From positions 51,111,283 to 51,175,282 of the forward strand of contig OX387182.1 of assembly GCA_947561395.2 (NCBI GenBank): a stretch of 64,000 bases of DNA, in the 5' to 3' direction. The notes under the pieces were generated by a model, which searched no databases, had not been told where the DNA came from, and saw only the letters and a list, made by a program, of their open reading frames with translations. The stretch's first letter is position 1. Every line of letters begins with the position of its first letter. The position numbers and the translations under genes were made by a program. The stretch is from Buxus sempervirens (Eukaryota > Streptophyta > Magnoliopsida > Buxales > Buxaceae). Positions 34,850 to 45,369 of this stretch are shown piece by piece.

Positions 34850-36230
34850 AGAGGGCATCAAGCACATCCAAAGATTCTGAAAAATGAATAATCAGGGTAT
34901 ACACCGTAAAGTTTGAAGTAAGGTGAGATATGATCCAAAACAGTTGTAGGTAGACGATTTATTAAAAAGATAGCAGTAGCAAATGCATCTACCCAGAATT
35001 CCATTGATAGATTCGATTGAGCTAGGAGAGTAAGACCAATATCCATTATATGGCGTTGTTTACGTTCAGAAAGACCATTTTGTTGAGTTGTGTAAGGACA
35101 ACTCAACCGATGTTGTATTTCACTATCAGATAAAAGTTTTTGAAAAACATTTGAGATATATTCTCCACCATTATCAGATTGAAACTTTTTGATTTTGACA
35201 GAAAATTGATTTTCAACAGAACTTAAATTTGATAAAGGAGGAATACACATCAGATTTAGAAAGCAATGGATAGAACCATGTAAATTGAGAAAAGTCATAT
35301 ATAAAAATTACATAGGAAGAACAACCACTAATGGACTTAGTAGAACACGACCAAACATCACTATGAACAAGTTCCAAAGGATAACTTGACACACGATCAG
35401 AAGCAACAAAAGGCTGTTGTTTATTCTTTCCTAATTGACATAATTCACAAACACTCTGTTTATTGATGGAACCATTAACCGCAAGAGAAAAATCTTTCAA
35501 AACACGAGAGACAACAAAGGACGCAGGGTGACCCAACTGAGAATGCCAAATTGAAACTGGTACTTTGATGCCAAGGAAAGCAGTGAGTTGATTTTGTTTG
35601 ACTTGAGTAGATTTCCTTAGTCGTTTAGGGTATAAGCCACCTTCACTCGGTCCCTGTAGTAGCTTTTTGCCTGTCTGCATGTCATGAACAGCATACTGAG
35701 AAGGTGTAAGAATAAAATAGCAATGGTTTTTAGTACAGAACTGGTTGATGGAAATAAGGTTAGCTAAAGCTTTTGGACAACGAATAACACGAGACATAGA
35801 GAGAATAGAGTTGTTAGAGTTGATAAGAACTGAACCAGTATTAGCAATATCCAAGCTACTGCCATTGCCAACAGCAATATTTTCACCATGTTGGTAAGGC
35901 TGCATAAGGGAGAGTTGTTCAAGATTTGCTGTGATGTGTTGATTTGCTCCCGAATCTGCATACCATGTTTCTCCCCCGCATTCTGTGTTTAAAGTAGCAA
36001 CAAAAGCAGTATTAGTCTGAGCAACCATGTTAGCTAAAGTTTGTGGAGGGTGTCTGCCTTGATAAAAAAAATCAAAGCGATGAAAGCAGTCAAGAGCTTT
36101 GTGACTGAATTTGCGGCATATTTGACAAGCCTCTTGATTCAATACAATAGGATCTGTTTTAGTTTGATTGGCATGTTGAGATGATGGTGATGGAGCAGAA
36201 GAATTTACAGATGAATCCCTGTATGGTTAC
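34850..36230 (-). pseudogene. Copia protease and integrase region, broken
   Basis: On the minus strand 36142-35213 holds the protease motif WYADSGANQHI, a gag pre-integrase block (WHSQLGHPASF) with CELCQLGK of the HHCC zinc site, and the start of the integrase core (LVHSDVWSC). A frameshift near 35250 leads to 35298-34858 with FQSDNGGEY and NGLSERKQRHIMD, the rest of the catalytic DDE core. It continues, interrupted by insertions, toward the reverse transcriptase. Confidence 0.85.
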
Positions 36231-37012
36231 TTTGACTTATTATTGGGATGGCTGATCTGTTGAGAATTTTGCTTTGTAAGAAAAGCAAAGGAAGTCTCTG
36301 GTGTTGCAGATTTGTGATGAGACTCAAGTAGTAGCATTTCAAAAGAGATTAACTCAGCTTGAAAATCAGTGAATGTCATTTGCTTATCACGGGTAGCAAT
36401 GTTGATTGAGTTCTGGAAGGGAATAAAGGATGCATTAAGACCACTAAGAAGAGTAGAGACAAGTTCTTCTTCATCAATTTTCTAACCAACTGATGTTAAT
36501 TGAGCCACAAGACCTTTGGCAAGAACTAGATATTCAGTACAGGAGCGATTATCTTGTCGAATGCCCCTCAATTGATGCTGCCAGAGGTTGATTCTAGATC
36601 GAGACTACGAAGCAAACTGATTTGATAAGGAATTCCAAACTGATTTGGAAGACTTGATGCCATAAACCGAACTAAGCACCTTGGGAGACAAGGTTGCATT
36701 AATACAAGCAAGAACAAACTTGTCTTTGTGATACCAGAACTGATATGCTGGGTTGAGATTACCAGTAGTTTGATCAGAAGATGGAGTAAGATATTGATCA
36801 GGGCATGGCTCAAAGCCATCAACAATGCCCATAAGATCATGTGAAATCAAAACTGGCTCAATCAAAGCAAGCCATTGGAGATAATTGTGCTCGACTTCAA
36901 GCTTGAATGGAATTAGCTGAGAGATATTAGGAGCAATAAAGTTGGCTACGGAAGCATTAGAAGACATTGTAGGAAGAAAAGATGTAGGATCAAACAAGCT
37001 TTTGCTTAGAAT
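36231..37012 (-). pseudogene. Copia gag region, broken
   Basis: The gag-like protein starts near 36997 (FDPTSFLPTMSSNASVANF) and includes LEVEHNYLQWLALIEPVLI, typical of plant copia capsid domains. Stops at about 36604 and a shift end the frame. Decayed coding continues to about 36240. Confidence 0.75.
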
Positions 37013-37024
37013 GCTCTAATACCA
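37013..37024 (-). promoter_or_regulatory. Copia primer-binding site
   Basis: TGGTATTAGAGC on the minus strand, directly next to the 5' LTR. It matches the usual initiator-tRNA(Met) complement TGGTATCAGAGC except for one base. Confidence 0.85.
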
Positions 37025-37379
37025 TGAAAGTTTTGGTGTTCGATACCAAAATTTTATAGCATTTAATGTATTTAAATAGTGTTACAAATATTAAATACAT
37101 CTGTACAAATTTTAAAATTGAAAGAATTTGAAAAAATTTTAAAATTGAGAGAATTTGAAAAATATATATATATATATCTATAGATTACCAAAAAAAATAT
37201 ATATATATATATCTATATATATATATCTATAGATTACTAACATAGATATATATATCTATGTTAGTTGTTAAGAGACCAGATCTTTGGGGAAGTTGGAGAT
37301 AAAGTCTTCAGGAGATAAAATAGGAGATTGAGTGTTTGGATTTTTTGATTTTGAGGAGGTGGATTCCTTATCCTTAACA
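37025..37379 (-). repeat. 5' LTR of the copia element
   Basis: 355 bp, with TG and CA ends. It contains an expanded TATATATC microsatellite (about 37160-37260) that the other LTR lacks. It also preserves the empty site of the MITE that interrupts the 3' LTR. Confidence 0.9.
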
Positions 37380-37714
37380 TATCCCACCTGAGCTAAAATT
37401 TCAGAAAATTACTGTGTACTTAACATATATATAGTTTTGCCCCCATAAAAATCTTAACCCTGCTGTCCTCGTCGCACCGAATATCTCGTGCACCTATGCG
37501 TCCTTTTCATTATGATTGGTGCATTCATATTTAATAATATTATTTGAAGAGGGTGAAATGATTTTTTTAAACTAAATGGACCAATCACGTTTGGAGGGTG
37601 CACTAGTGTACGAGATACTGGTTGCCAATCACAATCATTCATCTTTCATCTTTAGTTCAAAAATTTACTTCACCCATCTTGCATGAAAATCCTGGCTACA
37701 CCACTGTGTAGGAA

Positions 37715-38360
37715 CAAAAGAGACAACTAATTCTCAATCAACATATCCAAATCACCTTTTCACCCATTTGAAACCTTTCTAATCCTTTGCTCCTATTCCA
37801 ACTCAGCTTCATAAAAACACCAGTCCAGCCCAACCCATATGGCCCTTTTGATGAGCTCCATTGAAGCCCAACACTTCTTGGATATCTTTTATCCTATACT
37901 AATTCTGTAATAAGAAGCAACAGAGTTTGGTGCAACCCCAACTTCCTCCCCCTCTAAAAAGACAAAAAGGGAAAAATATTTTATTGCTACAGTCCCCGTT
38001 TTGGGTTGCGTTTGTGGGCGTGCCTAATTCCCGCAGAGCAGGCCTTCAGAAAGCATTTAAGTGAAAGAGACAGGCAACATAAAGGCGGATCCAAACTCAT
38101 TAACATTTTAAGATTTCCTTTTCAGAAGCCTTATGTGGTGGTGGTGAGGTGGTGGCCCTGGTGGGGTTGTGTCAGAATTCCGGCGGCTGCAGCCGCTGCT
38201 GCTGCTGTACCGACCTGCTTTTGGCGCCGTCCCGACAAAACAGTGCAGTCTCGGACGTCACTTTGATGTAATAGCAATATGTAATTCGATCGAATCCTGT
38301 TGACGCCCACGCTTTTCTTGTAATTTACTGCCTTATGCCATCTCTTTCAACCATAGGGTC
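37715..38360. other. Spacer with a GC-richer segment
   Basis: About 38000-38270 is GC-richer, with GGTGGTGG and GCTGCTGCTGCTG stretches and an 86-codon frame lacking recognisable domains. It may be an exon relic. Confidence 0.3.
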
Positions 38361-38823
38361 TAGGGGTGCAATTCGGTCCGATTAAAATCGAACCCGAATC
38401 AACCCAAACCGATTTCAGTTCGGTTTAGTTCGGTTTTATAGTGGTTCGGTTCGGTTTCGGTCCAAAAATCCTTAAACCAAACTAGGTCGGTTCGGTTTTG
38501 GGTTGCATGTTCGGTTAAACCAAACCGAATTCATATATATATTATAATATATAATCTATGTTTTATATATACAAAATATAATATATGTTAAACTTTGAAA
38601 GTTTATCTTTAAACTTTAAGGATATTACAAAAAAACTCTTGTTTGAGACAAGAATATATTGGTCTAACCCGAACCGAACCGAACCAAATCGAATAGTTTT
38701 CATGTAGTTCGTTTTGGGTTTCGGTTTTTCTATATATTTTCGGTTCGGTTTAACTATATATATTTTCGGTTTGGTCTTGGGTTGACATCAACCTGGACCG
38801 AACCAAACCGACTTGCACCCCTA
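38361..38823. mobile_element. hAT-type MITE, 463 bp, TSD ATAGGGT(C/A)
   Basis: Perfect TAGGGGTGCAA termini face each other. The flanks ATAGGGTC (38353-38360) and ATAGGGTA (38824-38831) agree at 7 of 8 positions. The interior is rich in GGTTCGGTT motifs with an AT-rich centre holding TTTGAAAGTTTATC. Confidence 0.85.
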
Positions 38824-38831
38824 ATAGGGTA

Positions 38832-40120
38832 TGGCCAAATCGCTGGTCATTAGGGATCGGTTGAGTGAGTAACCCGCCCCACCCTGCCCTGTCCATAATG
38901 GCCCTAATGGCTTGGGATTGGTATGGCTTAAATTGGGTCAAGACGAGTTCAGGTTTAACCCAACACACCACGAACCCGACCATAAAATATTAGTTTTATT
39001 ATATGAAAAAGTATATATTTTTTATAACAAGTATATTATTGATTTTTAAAACAATTTTTTTCATTTATATTCTAATTGGGTCAAACCCTGACCCGCCTTG
39101 CTACCAACCTGATAGGGGTGGGTTAGGGTTTGGTATTTGACCAAACCTTAATCGGGGTAGGTTCTGGTTCACCAAAACTCTCCTCGAACCCGTCTTGTTG
39201 CCATCCCTACTTGTTGCTCAAGGCAGCCTCAAGAATCAAGAGTAATGTCGGAACAAAGGATTGAAAGCTGAAAAATAGATCTGAGTTAAATTAATTAAGA
39301 AAAGAATTGGAAATGAAGAATTAGGCTTATATGGATTCCATTTGGATTCTTAGAAATTGCAATTAATTGAAGGGTTGTCATATAGATTAAGCATTTGGAC
39401 ACCAGGTCTCATAAAAAAAAATTTTTTTTTTTGGACACCAGGGAAAAAAATTCAGATAAGATCCGAAATCTAAGAAAATGTTAGATAAAAAATAATTCTA
39501 TTTTCCATCTGGCTTGAGACATGAAATTGAAAGAATCTACATGTCAGATAAAAAATAATTATCTTTATCCAGATGCAACTATAAAGAGAAGAGAATACCA
39601 TTTCATATCGTTGGACAATTTTAGTTTTTTTCTTTGTTTTTTCAATTTGAAAAAACAATTGATCAAAAGTAATCTAAGGTTTGTAAATATTTGGCTTGGT
39701 TTTGATTATGAAATTAGTAACAAGATAATATTGTATGTTGGTTGAAGCTTTGGTTAAACTAAATTGAATCAGAAGGCAATCTCTAATTCATATATGGATA
39801 TGCCCTTATGCTTAAAAGAACTAAATTTCAAACTGAAGAACAATCTAATACATATGTATAGCATGATATACATCATTTTGTAACAATTAAAAAATAATAA
39901 TAATAAATAAAGAAAAAGAAAAATTAAAGGAAAAGGAAAGGCTCCAATTGATTTTAAAAGTCTAATTTTCTAACCTTAACTGCATTTTTGTAAGCCAAAC
40001 CATTTTTCCTACAAAAAAATTAAAAAGAAAATGCAAGAGAATAGCACATGCCTTATTATTATTTTTTCTTTCAGGGAGGAAGGAGGAGCACATCAAAAAG
40101 TTGTTTGATAGTGACATTGT
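38832..40120. other. Spacer with a GGGTT-rich repeat remnant
   Basis: About 38855-39209 starts TAGGGATCGG and ends GTTGCCATCCCTA. It looks like another hAT-type MITE, but the flanks do not match. The rest is AT-rich and unassigned. Confidence 0.35.
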
Positions 40121-40247
40121 CTGTAGTGGCCGTGAGCTGCAATGTGGAGCATCTCACAGCTTCTGTTTTTTTTAAAGTGGGCCCCACACAAAACAACAAA
40201 AAAACAAAAGTCGTGAGATGCTCTACATGGCAGCATGCTACGGCCAC
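40121..40247. repeat. Foldback element (~127 bp)
   Basis: TAGTGGCCGTGAGCTGCAATGTGGAGCATCTCAC on the left pairs with GTGAGATGCTCTACATGGCAGCATGCTACGGCCACT on the right, leaving a loop of about 55 bp. A related, weaker copy lies near 17905-18020. Confidence 0.8.
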
Positions 40248-40502
40248 TGCAGTGAAATATTGCAAATGATTTCATTCCGTTTAATACAATTAAGAGACAT
40301 GCAACAAGGAAAACACTTTTTTAATTTGGATATACAAAAAAATAAGGAAGAGTATTGGTAAATAATTCATTGGTACTTTGTCTGTAAATAACTTATGTGT
40401 ATCATATGAATGTCCCCTTTACCTTGTAATGCCTTAAGAATGAATAAATAATTCATTAGTACTTTGTATGAAATTAACTTATTCCCATCAATATCTTGTG
40501 TG

Positions 40503-41404
40503 CAAGGGCAGAGCTACATAGAGGGTAGGGTTGGCAAATGGCCACCCTAACCTCCTAATATCCCTTAATGCCTTATATGGAAATGGCACTTATGCCCCCT
40601 TCCAAATTTTTTGTTTGCCCACAAATCATGGTCCACCATCTTGTCCGGCAGCATGAGCCATTCAAGCAACTGATCAAATGGTTATGATTTTCTATCAATT
40701 CCAAATGGCAACATCACATGGCAAGCGCTTAAACAAAAAAAATATTTCCAAATCAAAGGGGAAGAGAGAGTGGAAATTGACGTAAATAAGAGATTATAAT
40801 ATTTCTAAGTCAAATTGGGAGAGATAAAGAGTCACGATTGAAATTAAACTCAACTCTGAGATTTTGTTTCTAAATCAAATTGACGTAAATAAGAGATTAT
40901 AATATTTCTAAATAAAATTAGGAGAGAGAAAGAGTCATGATTGAAATTAAGCTCGAACTCTGAGATTTTGTTTTTAAATCAAAGTAAGAGAAAGAAAGTC
41001 ATGATTAAAATTAAACTCGACCCCAAGTTTTCTCATTTGTAGGTTATCAATATCTATTCAATAGTTTTGTAATTCATGTTTCTCCTTCGTGTGTTATTAA
41101 CACAACACTATTTCCTTCATGGGTTATCAAGTTATCAACATCTCGCTATATTGTTTATTTGTTTGCTTGTGATACTCTCTCACATAACACCTAGGTTAGT
41201 TCTCTTTTCCCTTTAGCTCTCGTTTGAAACCGACCTTCGATGGCTTCTTTACTTCAAAGTTCATAAGCCCTAAAAACCAAAAATAAAAAATAAAAAAATG
41301 TGGGTACAATAGTTGTCGGATTTGTTGTTTTCATTTGAAAAAATTCTTTAATGTGTAAAGAGATACTTTGCCCACCCTAACTTAAAATCCTGGCTACGCC
41401 ACTG
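40503..41404. mobile_element. hAT-type MITE, 902 bp, TSD CTTGTGTG
   Basis: The left end CAAGGGCAGAGCTAC and right end GTAGCCAGG-type terminus (TGGCTACGCCACTG) lie inside a perfect 8-bp duplication CTTGTGTG (40495-40502 and 41405-41412). Two internal ~115-bp segments (GACGTAAATAAGAGATTATAATATTTCTAA) are directly repeated. It has no coding capacity. Its ends resemble those of the split hAT MITE at 19664-37706. Confidence 0.9.
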
Positions 41405-41412
41405 CTTGTGTG

Positions 41413-42745
41413 TGTGTATCAATAATATATTTAATGAGAATACATCCATTGGGAAGTGTGCCAACAACTATGCACAACTTCCCCAAAAAGCCCTTATTGC
41501 TCACTGTAAAGGCATCATTAATATATGTTTAAAATAATCAAAACTCTACCTCTCATTTAAAATTAGACAGTTATAAAACTGTTTCCTAGCTACATGAGGT
41601 ACTTCACGTGCACCCCGCTGGTATATAAATATATATTGTAGACTAAAGAGATAAACTTATAGTTCTTTTACTTAAAAAAGAAAAGAAATCAGTTATATAT
41701 TAGAATTTTTCTCAAGTTAAAAACCCTAATTATTGAAGCCAAAAAGTCCATTTGTTAGGATTTTTCATGTTGCCACTACAATAAAGATGAAATTTATTCC
41801 GGTTATTCATAATTTTCACTTTTTGACACTTAAAAATCAGAACTAGCAATTGATGGTGTCTGTAAAAAATAATAGAAATAAATGTATTCATTTTAGACCT
41901 AAGTTTTGAAAATTTCACTAAGAAGCTTAACTAAGTTGTGTGAGCTGCTAAACTAGAGTAGAGGGATCAGTTATTCAATAAAAGAAGCTTATTTAAGCCA
42001 TGAGGAAAGACATGTAAACTTATGTGGTTGGTCACTCACTCACCCTTGAGATACAAAATATTGTGTAACCTGTATACTTTTTAGGTTTTTGCGTTTATTT
42101 CCCTACATTATAGAAATATTTCCATTTATATCTCCTATTTTTATATTTGTATTCATAATCCCTATATTTACTATAACCATTGCAACATATCCCCAACATT
42201 AAAAACACTTTACTTTCATAATTTATTTTTCTGAAATGACTAAATTAAGCTTCTATAAAACAAGAAGAATTTTACATTTATCTCCCTATATTGTTTTATA
42301 TTTTCATAGCAAAAAAAGAAGAAAAAAGATTACAATTTTTTTTTGCACCAACGTGAACCCAATGCAAATTAACTTAATAATGAATAAAGTTTAGGTTTTA
42401 TGAGTTTGGATTAGGGTGGGGCCAATGAAGAGTTTTAGCTAGTAAATTTTCAATTGAGATCCTGTGGAACCTTTATCTACAATCTTATGTGAAGCCTGTA
42501 TTGGGATCATGCCATGTGTATTGTGAATGATATATCTGTGAATTTTTAAGTAATCCTGTGAAAAGCTGCAAATAAGGTTGTAAATAAAGGTCCTAAGGAT
42601 GTGAACCAGTAAATTTTAGGTTGAGCTGGGTCAGAATTAATCACAACCCTACCTAGGTCCTGTTTATAGCTCTAGCTTGTATTGGACTGAACTAAAACCT
42701 AAAAGAAACCCTTAAATTATTCCTTGAAAAAGGTGAATAGGTTTG
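41413..42745. other. Unassigned AT-rich region
   Basis: No gene or clear repeat structure was found. Confidence 0.45.
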
Positions 42746-42746
42746 T

Positions 42747-43740
42747 CAAATGGGGAAATTAGTTTTTAGTGATATTTTTCAAAATAATTCAGATTTAGAT
42801 TGGTCAAATCTTGGTAATTAGTTTTTAGTGATACTTTTTTAAAATAATTTCAAATCTTGGAATACACTTTTAATAAATAGTAAAATAAAACCGATTCTCA
42901 ATTATCTTAAAAAGTATTACTAAAAACCAATTATCGAAATTTGGCTGATTGAATCTGAATTATATTAAAAAAGTACCACTAAAAACCAATTTTCCTCAAA
43001 TGGAAAAATTGTTTTTTAGTGATATATTTTAAAATAATTCAGATATAATCGACCAATTCTTGAAAATTAGGAATTAGTGATACTTTTTTTAAATAAATGG
43101 GATTCAACATCATTTTATTATTCTTGAAGAATTTCTTCAAAAAATACCCACAAAAAGACTTGCAAACCTCACTTGTACCTAAATGTCGAAAAAGGTTTAC
43201 AATGTCATTTGAGTGCATTGTCCGAAGAAAGTTTTTATAAATAGTTAAATGACACTGAATCTTAATTATTTAAAGAGTATCACTAATTTTTAATTTTCAA
43301 GAATTGGTTGACTGAATCTAAACTATTTTGAAAAGTAATCATTAAAAGCATGTTTAGCCTTTGTACCTTGGAAAAAAAAGGGAAAATTGGTTTTTAGTGA
43401 TGCTTTTTCAAAACAAATCAGTTTCAGTTGGCCAATTCTTGTTAATTAGCTTTTAGTGATATTTTTTTAATATAATTGAGAATCAGTGTTATTTTACTAT
43501 TCATTAAGAGTTACTTTCGAAAATGTCCTCAAAAGACTTTAAAAACCTTTTCATTCATTTTGTTATGAATGTAGTTTGCAAATCTTTTTGAGGGCATTTT
43601 TGAAAAAAATTTAATGAACAATAAAATGACATCGATTCTCAATTATATCAAAAAAATATCACTAAAAATCAATTACCAAGAATTAGCCCATTGAATTTGA
43701 ATTATTTTGAAAAAGCAATACTAAAAACCAATTTTCCTCC
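42747..43740. repeat. Three tandem long-hairpin units
   Basis: Three related foldback units follow one another (about 42747-42999, 43000-43370 and 43375-43740). Each begins GGAAAATTGGTTTTTAGTGA, or a variant, and ends with its reverse complement ACTAAAAACCAATTTTCC. Arms are about 110-130 bp in the third unit. Internal motifs (TTTTTAGTGATA, AATCTGAATTAT) repeat in both arms. It has no coding capacity. Confidence 0.8.
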
Positions 43741-43904
43741 AAGAAAATGACCAAATTGGTCCGAGTGACCAACTGAACCCATAAAAAAAAAAATTTTTTG
43801 CAGGCTAACGTGATGCATCGAGTCCAAAGATGAGCATTTGGAAGCATGCAGGCAGCAGAGGGTCCAACTTGGGTCAAATCAATTCAATTCAAGTTTAGGA
43901 TAAC

Positions 43905-44076
43905 TCAATACTAAACCGAAAGTACTTGTAAAACCAAACCAAACCGAATTGAAAATCGAAACTACAAAACCGAAAACCAACCGAAACTCGGTTCGGGTTA
44001 AACCAATACATTCTTGTGTTCAAACAATAGTATTTTCGTACTATCCTCAAAGTTTAAAGGTAAACTTTTAAAGTTT

Positions 44077-44118
<42 letters not shown>

Positions 44119-44310
44119 TTGTATATCGTAATATTTATGAATTGGGTTGGGTTTCAGTTTAACTGAGCATCTAACCCAAAACCGAACCAACTTAATTTGG
44201 TTTATAGATTTTTGGATCGAAACCAAATCGACCCACTATAAAAACCAAACCAAACTGCAGTTGGTTTGGATCGATTCGGATTCAGTTTAACTGGACCTAG
44301 TTTTTAGGGT
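43905..44310. repeat. Relative of the MITE 38361-38823, inverted, ends lost
   Basis: It has the same AACCGAAACC motifs and AT-rich centre (AAAGTTTAAAGGTAAAC) as 38361-38823 but in opposite orientation. It contains a long (AT)n run at about 44081-44116. Confidence 0.55.
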
Positions 44311-44426
44311 GACTTAGGGTGTTTAAGTACTTTCCCAAATCATAAGAGGGCATAGGTGGGGTTCATGGACCAAACCATCTTAAATTAGGTGACCTCTTAT
44401 ACCAAAACTCATTACGTAATAGCAAA

Positions 44427-45358
44427 ACTCAAGGAGAGTCTGAACTGCAGATCAAGAAACCACAGAGCATTTGTGGCTCAAATGCCCTTTTTCTAGGGCC
44501 GTTTGGTTCAAGATGATGGGAGGAACAGCTCAAGAGAAAGGACCACAAACTTCTTTCTTCCACTGGTTCGATCATCTAACCTCAATGAAGAATCTTCCCC
44601 CTCAATTTGATGTAACTAACTTCCTAGCTGATATAGCAAATTTCGGTTGGATGCTATGGAAACAGAGGACATCGATTAAAATGGAAGCTAAGGTACCATC
44701 CATAGAGACAACTTGTTCGATGATGCAGAGACTCTAGGAGGACTCCAACTTTTAAGGAAGCATTCACACGTTCAGAATACTCAGAGGATCCGGGCTTTCA
44801 TTACATGGAAACGACCTCTCCAACCTTTCTTTAAGCTTAATGTAGATGGAGCCTGGAGAAAGTCTTGTAACAAAGCAGCAATTAGAGGCATCTTCAGAAA
44901 TGCAGAAGGGAAATCCCTCGTAGGCTTTGCTTGTTCAGTAGAGGTTAGCTCAGCGATTCATGCAGAAGCTCTTGCGGTTTATGAAGGAATTAAAATGGCA
45001 CTTGCAAGACAATTTTCAGATGTTGTACTAGAAGGAGATTCTCAGACTATCATTGGCCTATTGAAAGCATCGACCCCAACCTATCTTTGGCGTATCAAAG
45101 GACTGCTTACAAAGATTAAAATGTTGTGTCACTCCTTCTCTTCCATCCAATTTCACCACTGTTATCGAGAGGGAAACACTGTTGTTGTTGCAGATGCTTT
45201 CGCTAACTTTGCGTTAGATAACTACTCTTGTACTTGGCTCTCTTCCCTGCCTTCTCCGCTTCACCTTGTACTTCTTTCAGACGCCCTCCATATTTCCATA
45301 CCATAAGGATGGTCCCTCACTAATATCAGGTTTCTTTTCCAGCAAAAAAAAAAAAAAA
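44427..45358 (+). mobile_element. 5'-truncated LINE with poly-A tail, TSD GTAATAGC(A/G)AA
   Basis: The 3' end is an uninterrupted A run (45344-45358). The 11-bp flanks GTAATAGCAAA (44416-44426) and GTAATAGCGAA (45359-45369) differ at one base. The fragment keeps only the C-terminal part of the second ORF. It therefore looks like a normal target-primed insertion that was truncated at its 5' end. Confidence 0.9.
44471..45306 (+). pseudogene. LINE ORF2 C-terminus: zinc-binding RT tail and RNase H
   Basis: The first frame (44471-44737) includes LKCPFSRAVWFKM, the zf-RVT motif of plant LINE reverse transcriptases. A frameshift at about 44713-44737 leads to the second frame (to 45306) with an RNase H domain: FKLNVDGAWRKS, IHAEALAVYEGIKMAL and VVLEGDSQTII carry the catalytic Asp, Glu and Asp. 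The Asp near VADAFANFA completes the site. The shift and the missing 5' part make it non-functional. Confidence 0.85.
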
Positions 45359-45369
45359 GTAATAGCGAA

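Larger units (their letters stand above)
19681..37379 (-). mobile_element. Decayed Ty1/copia retrotransposon with nested insertions
   Basis: The minus-strand element runs from its 5' LTR (37379-37025) through the primer-binding site, gag, integrase, reverse transcriptase and RNase H to its 3' LTR (25399-19681). The interior is split by a Mutator-like element and a hAT transposon, and the 3' LTR by a MITE with two solo LTRs. Flanking 5-mers TTGCC and TATCC agree at only 3 of 5 positions, so the target duplication has decayed. Frameshifts and stops break the polyprotein, so the element is dead. Confidence 0.9.
19664..37706. mobile_element. hAT-type MITE split by the copia element
   Basis: The left terminus CAGGGGGAGCC (19664) and the right terminus GGCTACACCACTG (ending 37706) form a hAT-style terminal repeat. 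The 8-bp flanks are AATAGGAA (19656-19663) and TGTAGGAA (37707-37714), a 6 of 8 match. Only 19664-19680 and 37380-37706 belong to the MITE; everything between arrived later. Confidence 0.6.

Noticed and set aside
38006-38266. 86-codon frame with Ala- and Trp-rich stretches
   Set aside because: Low complexity from GGTGGT and GCTGCT repeats, with no domain.
38855-39209. Complete hAT-type MITE with TAGGGAT ends
   Set aside because: The ends are alike, but the 8-bp flanks do not match, so it is listed only as a remnant within a spacer.
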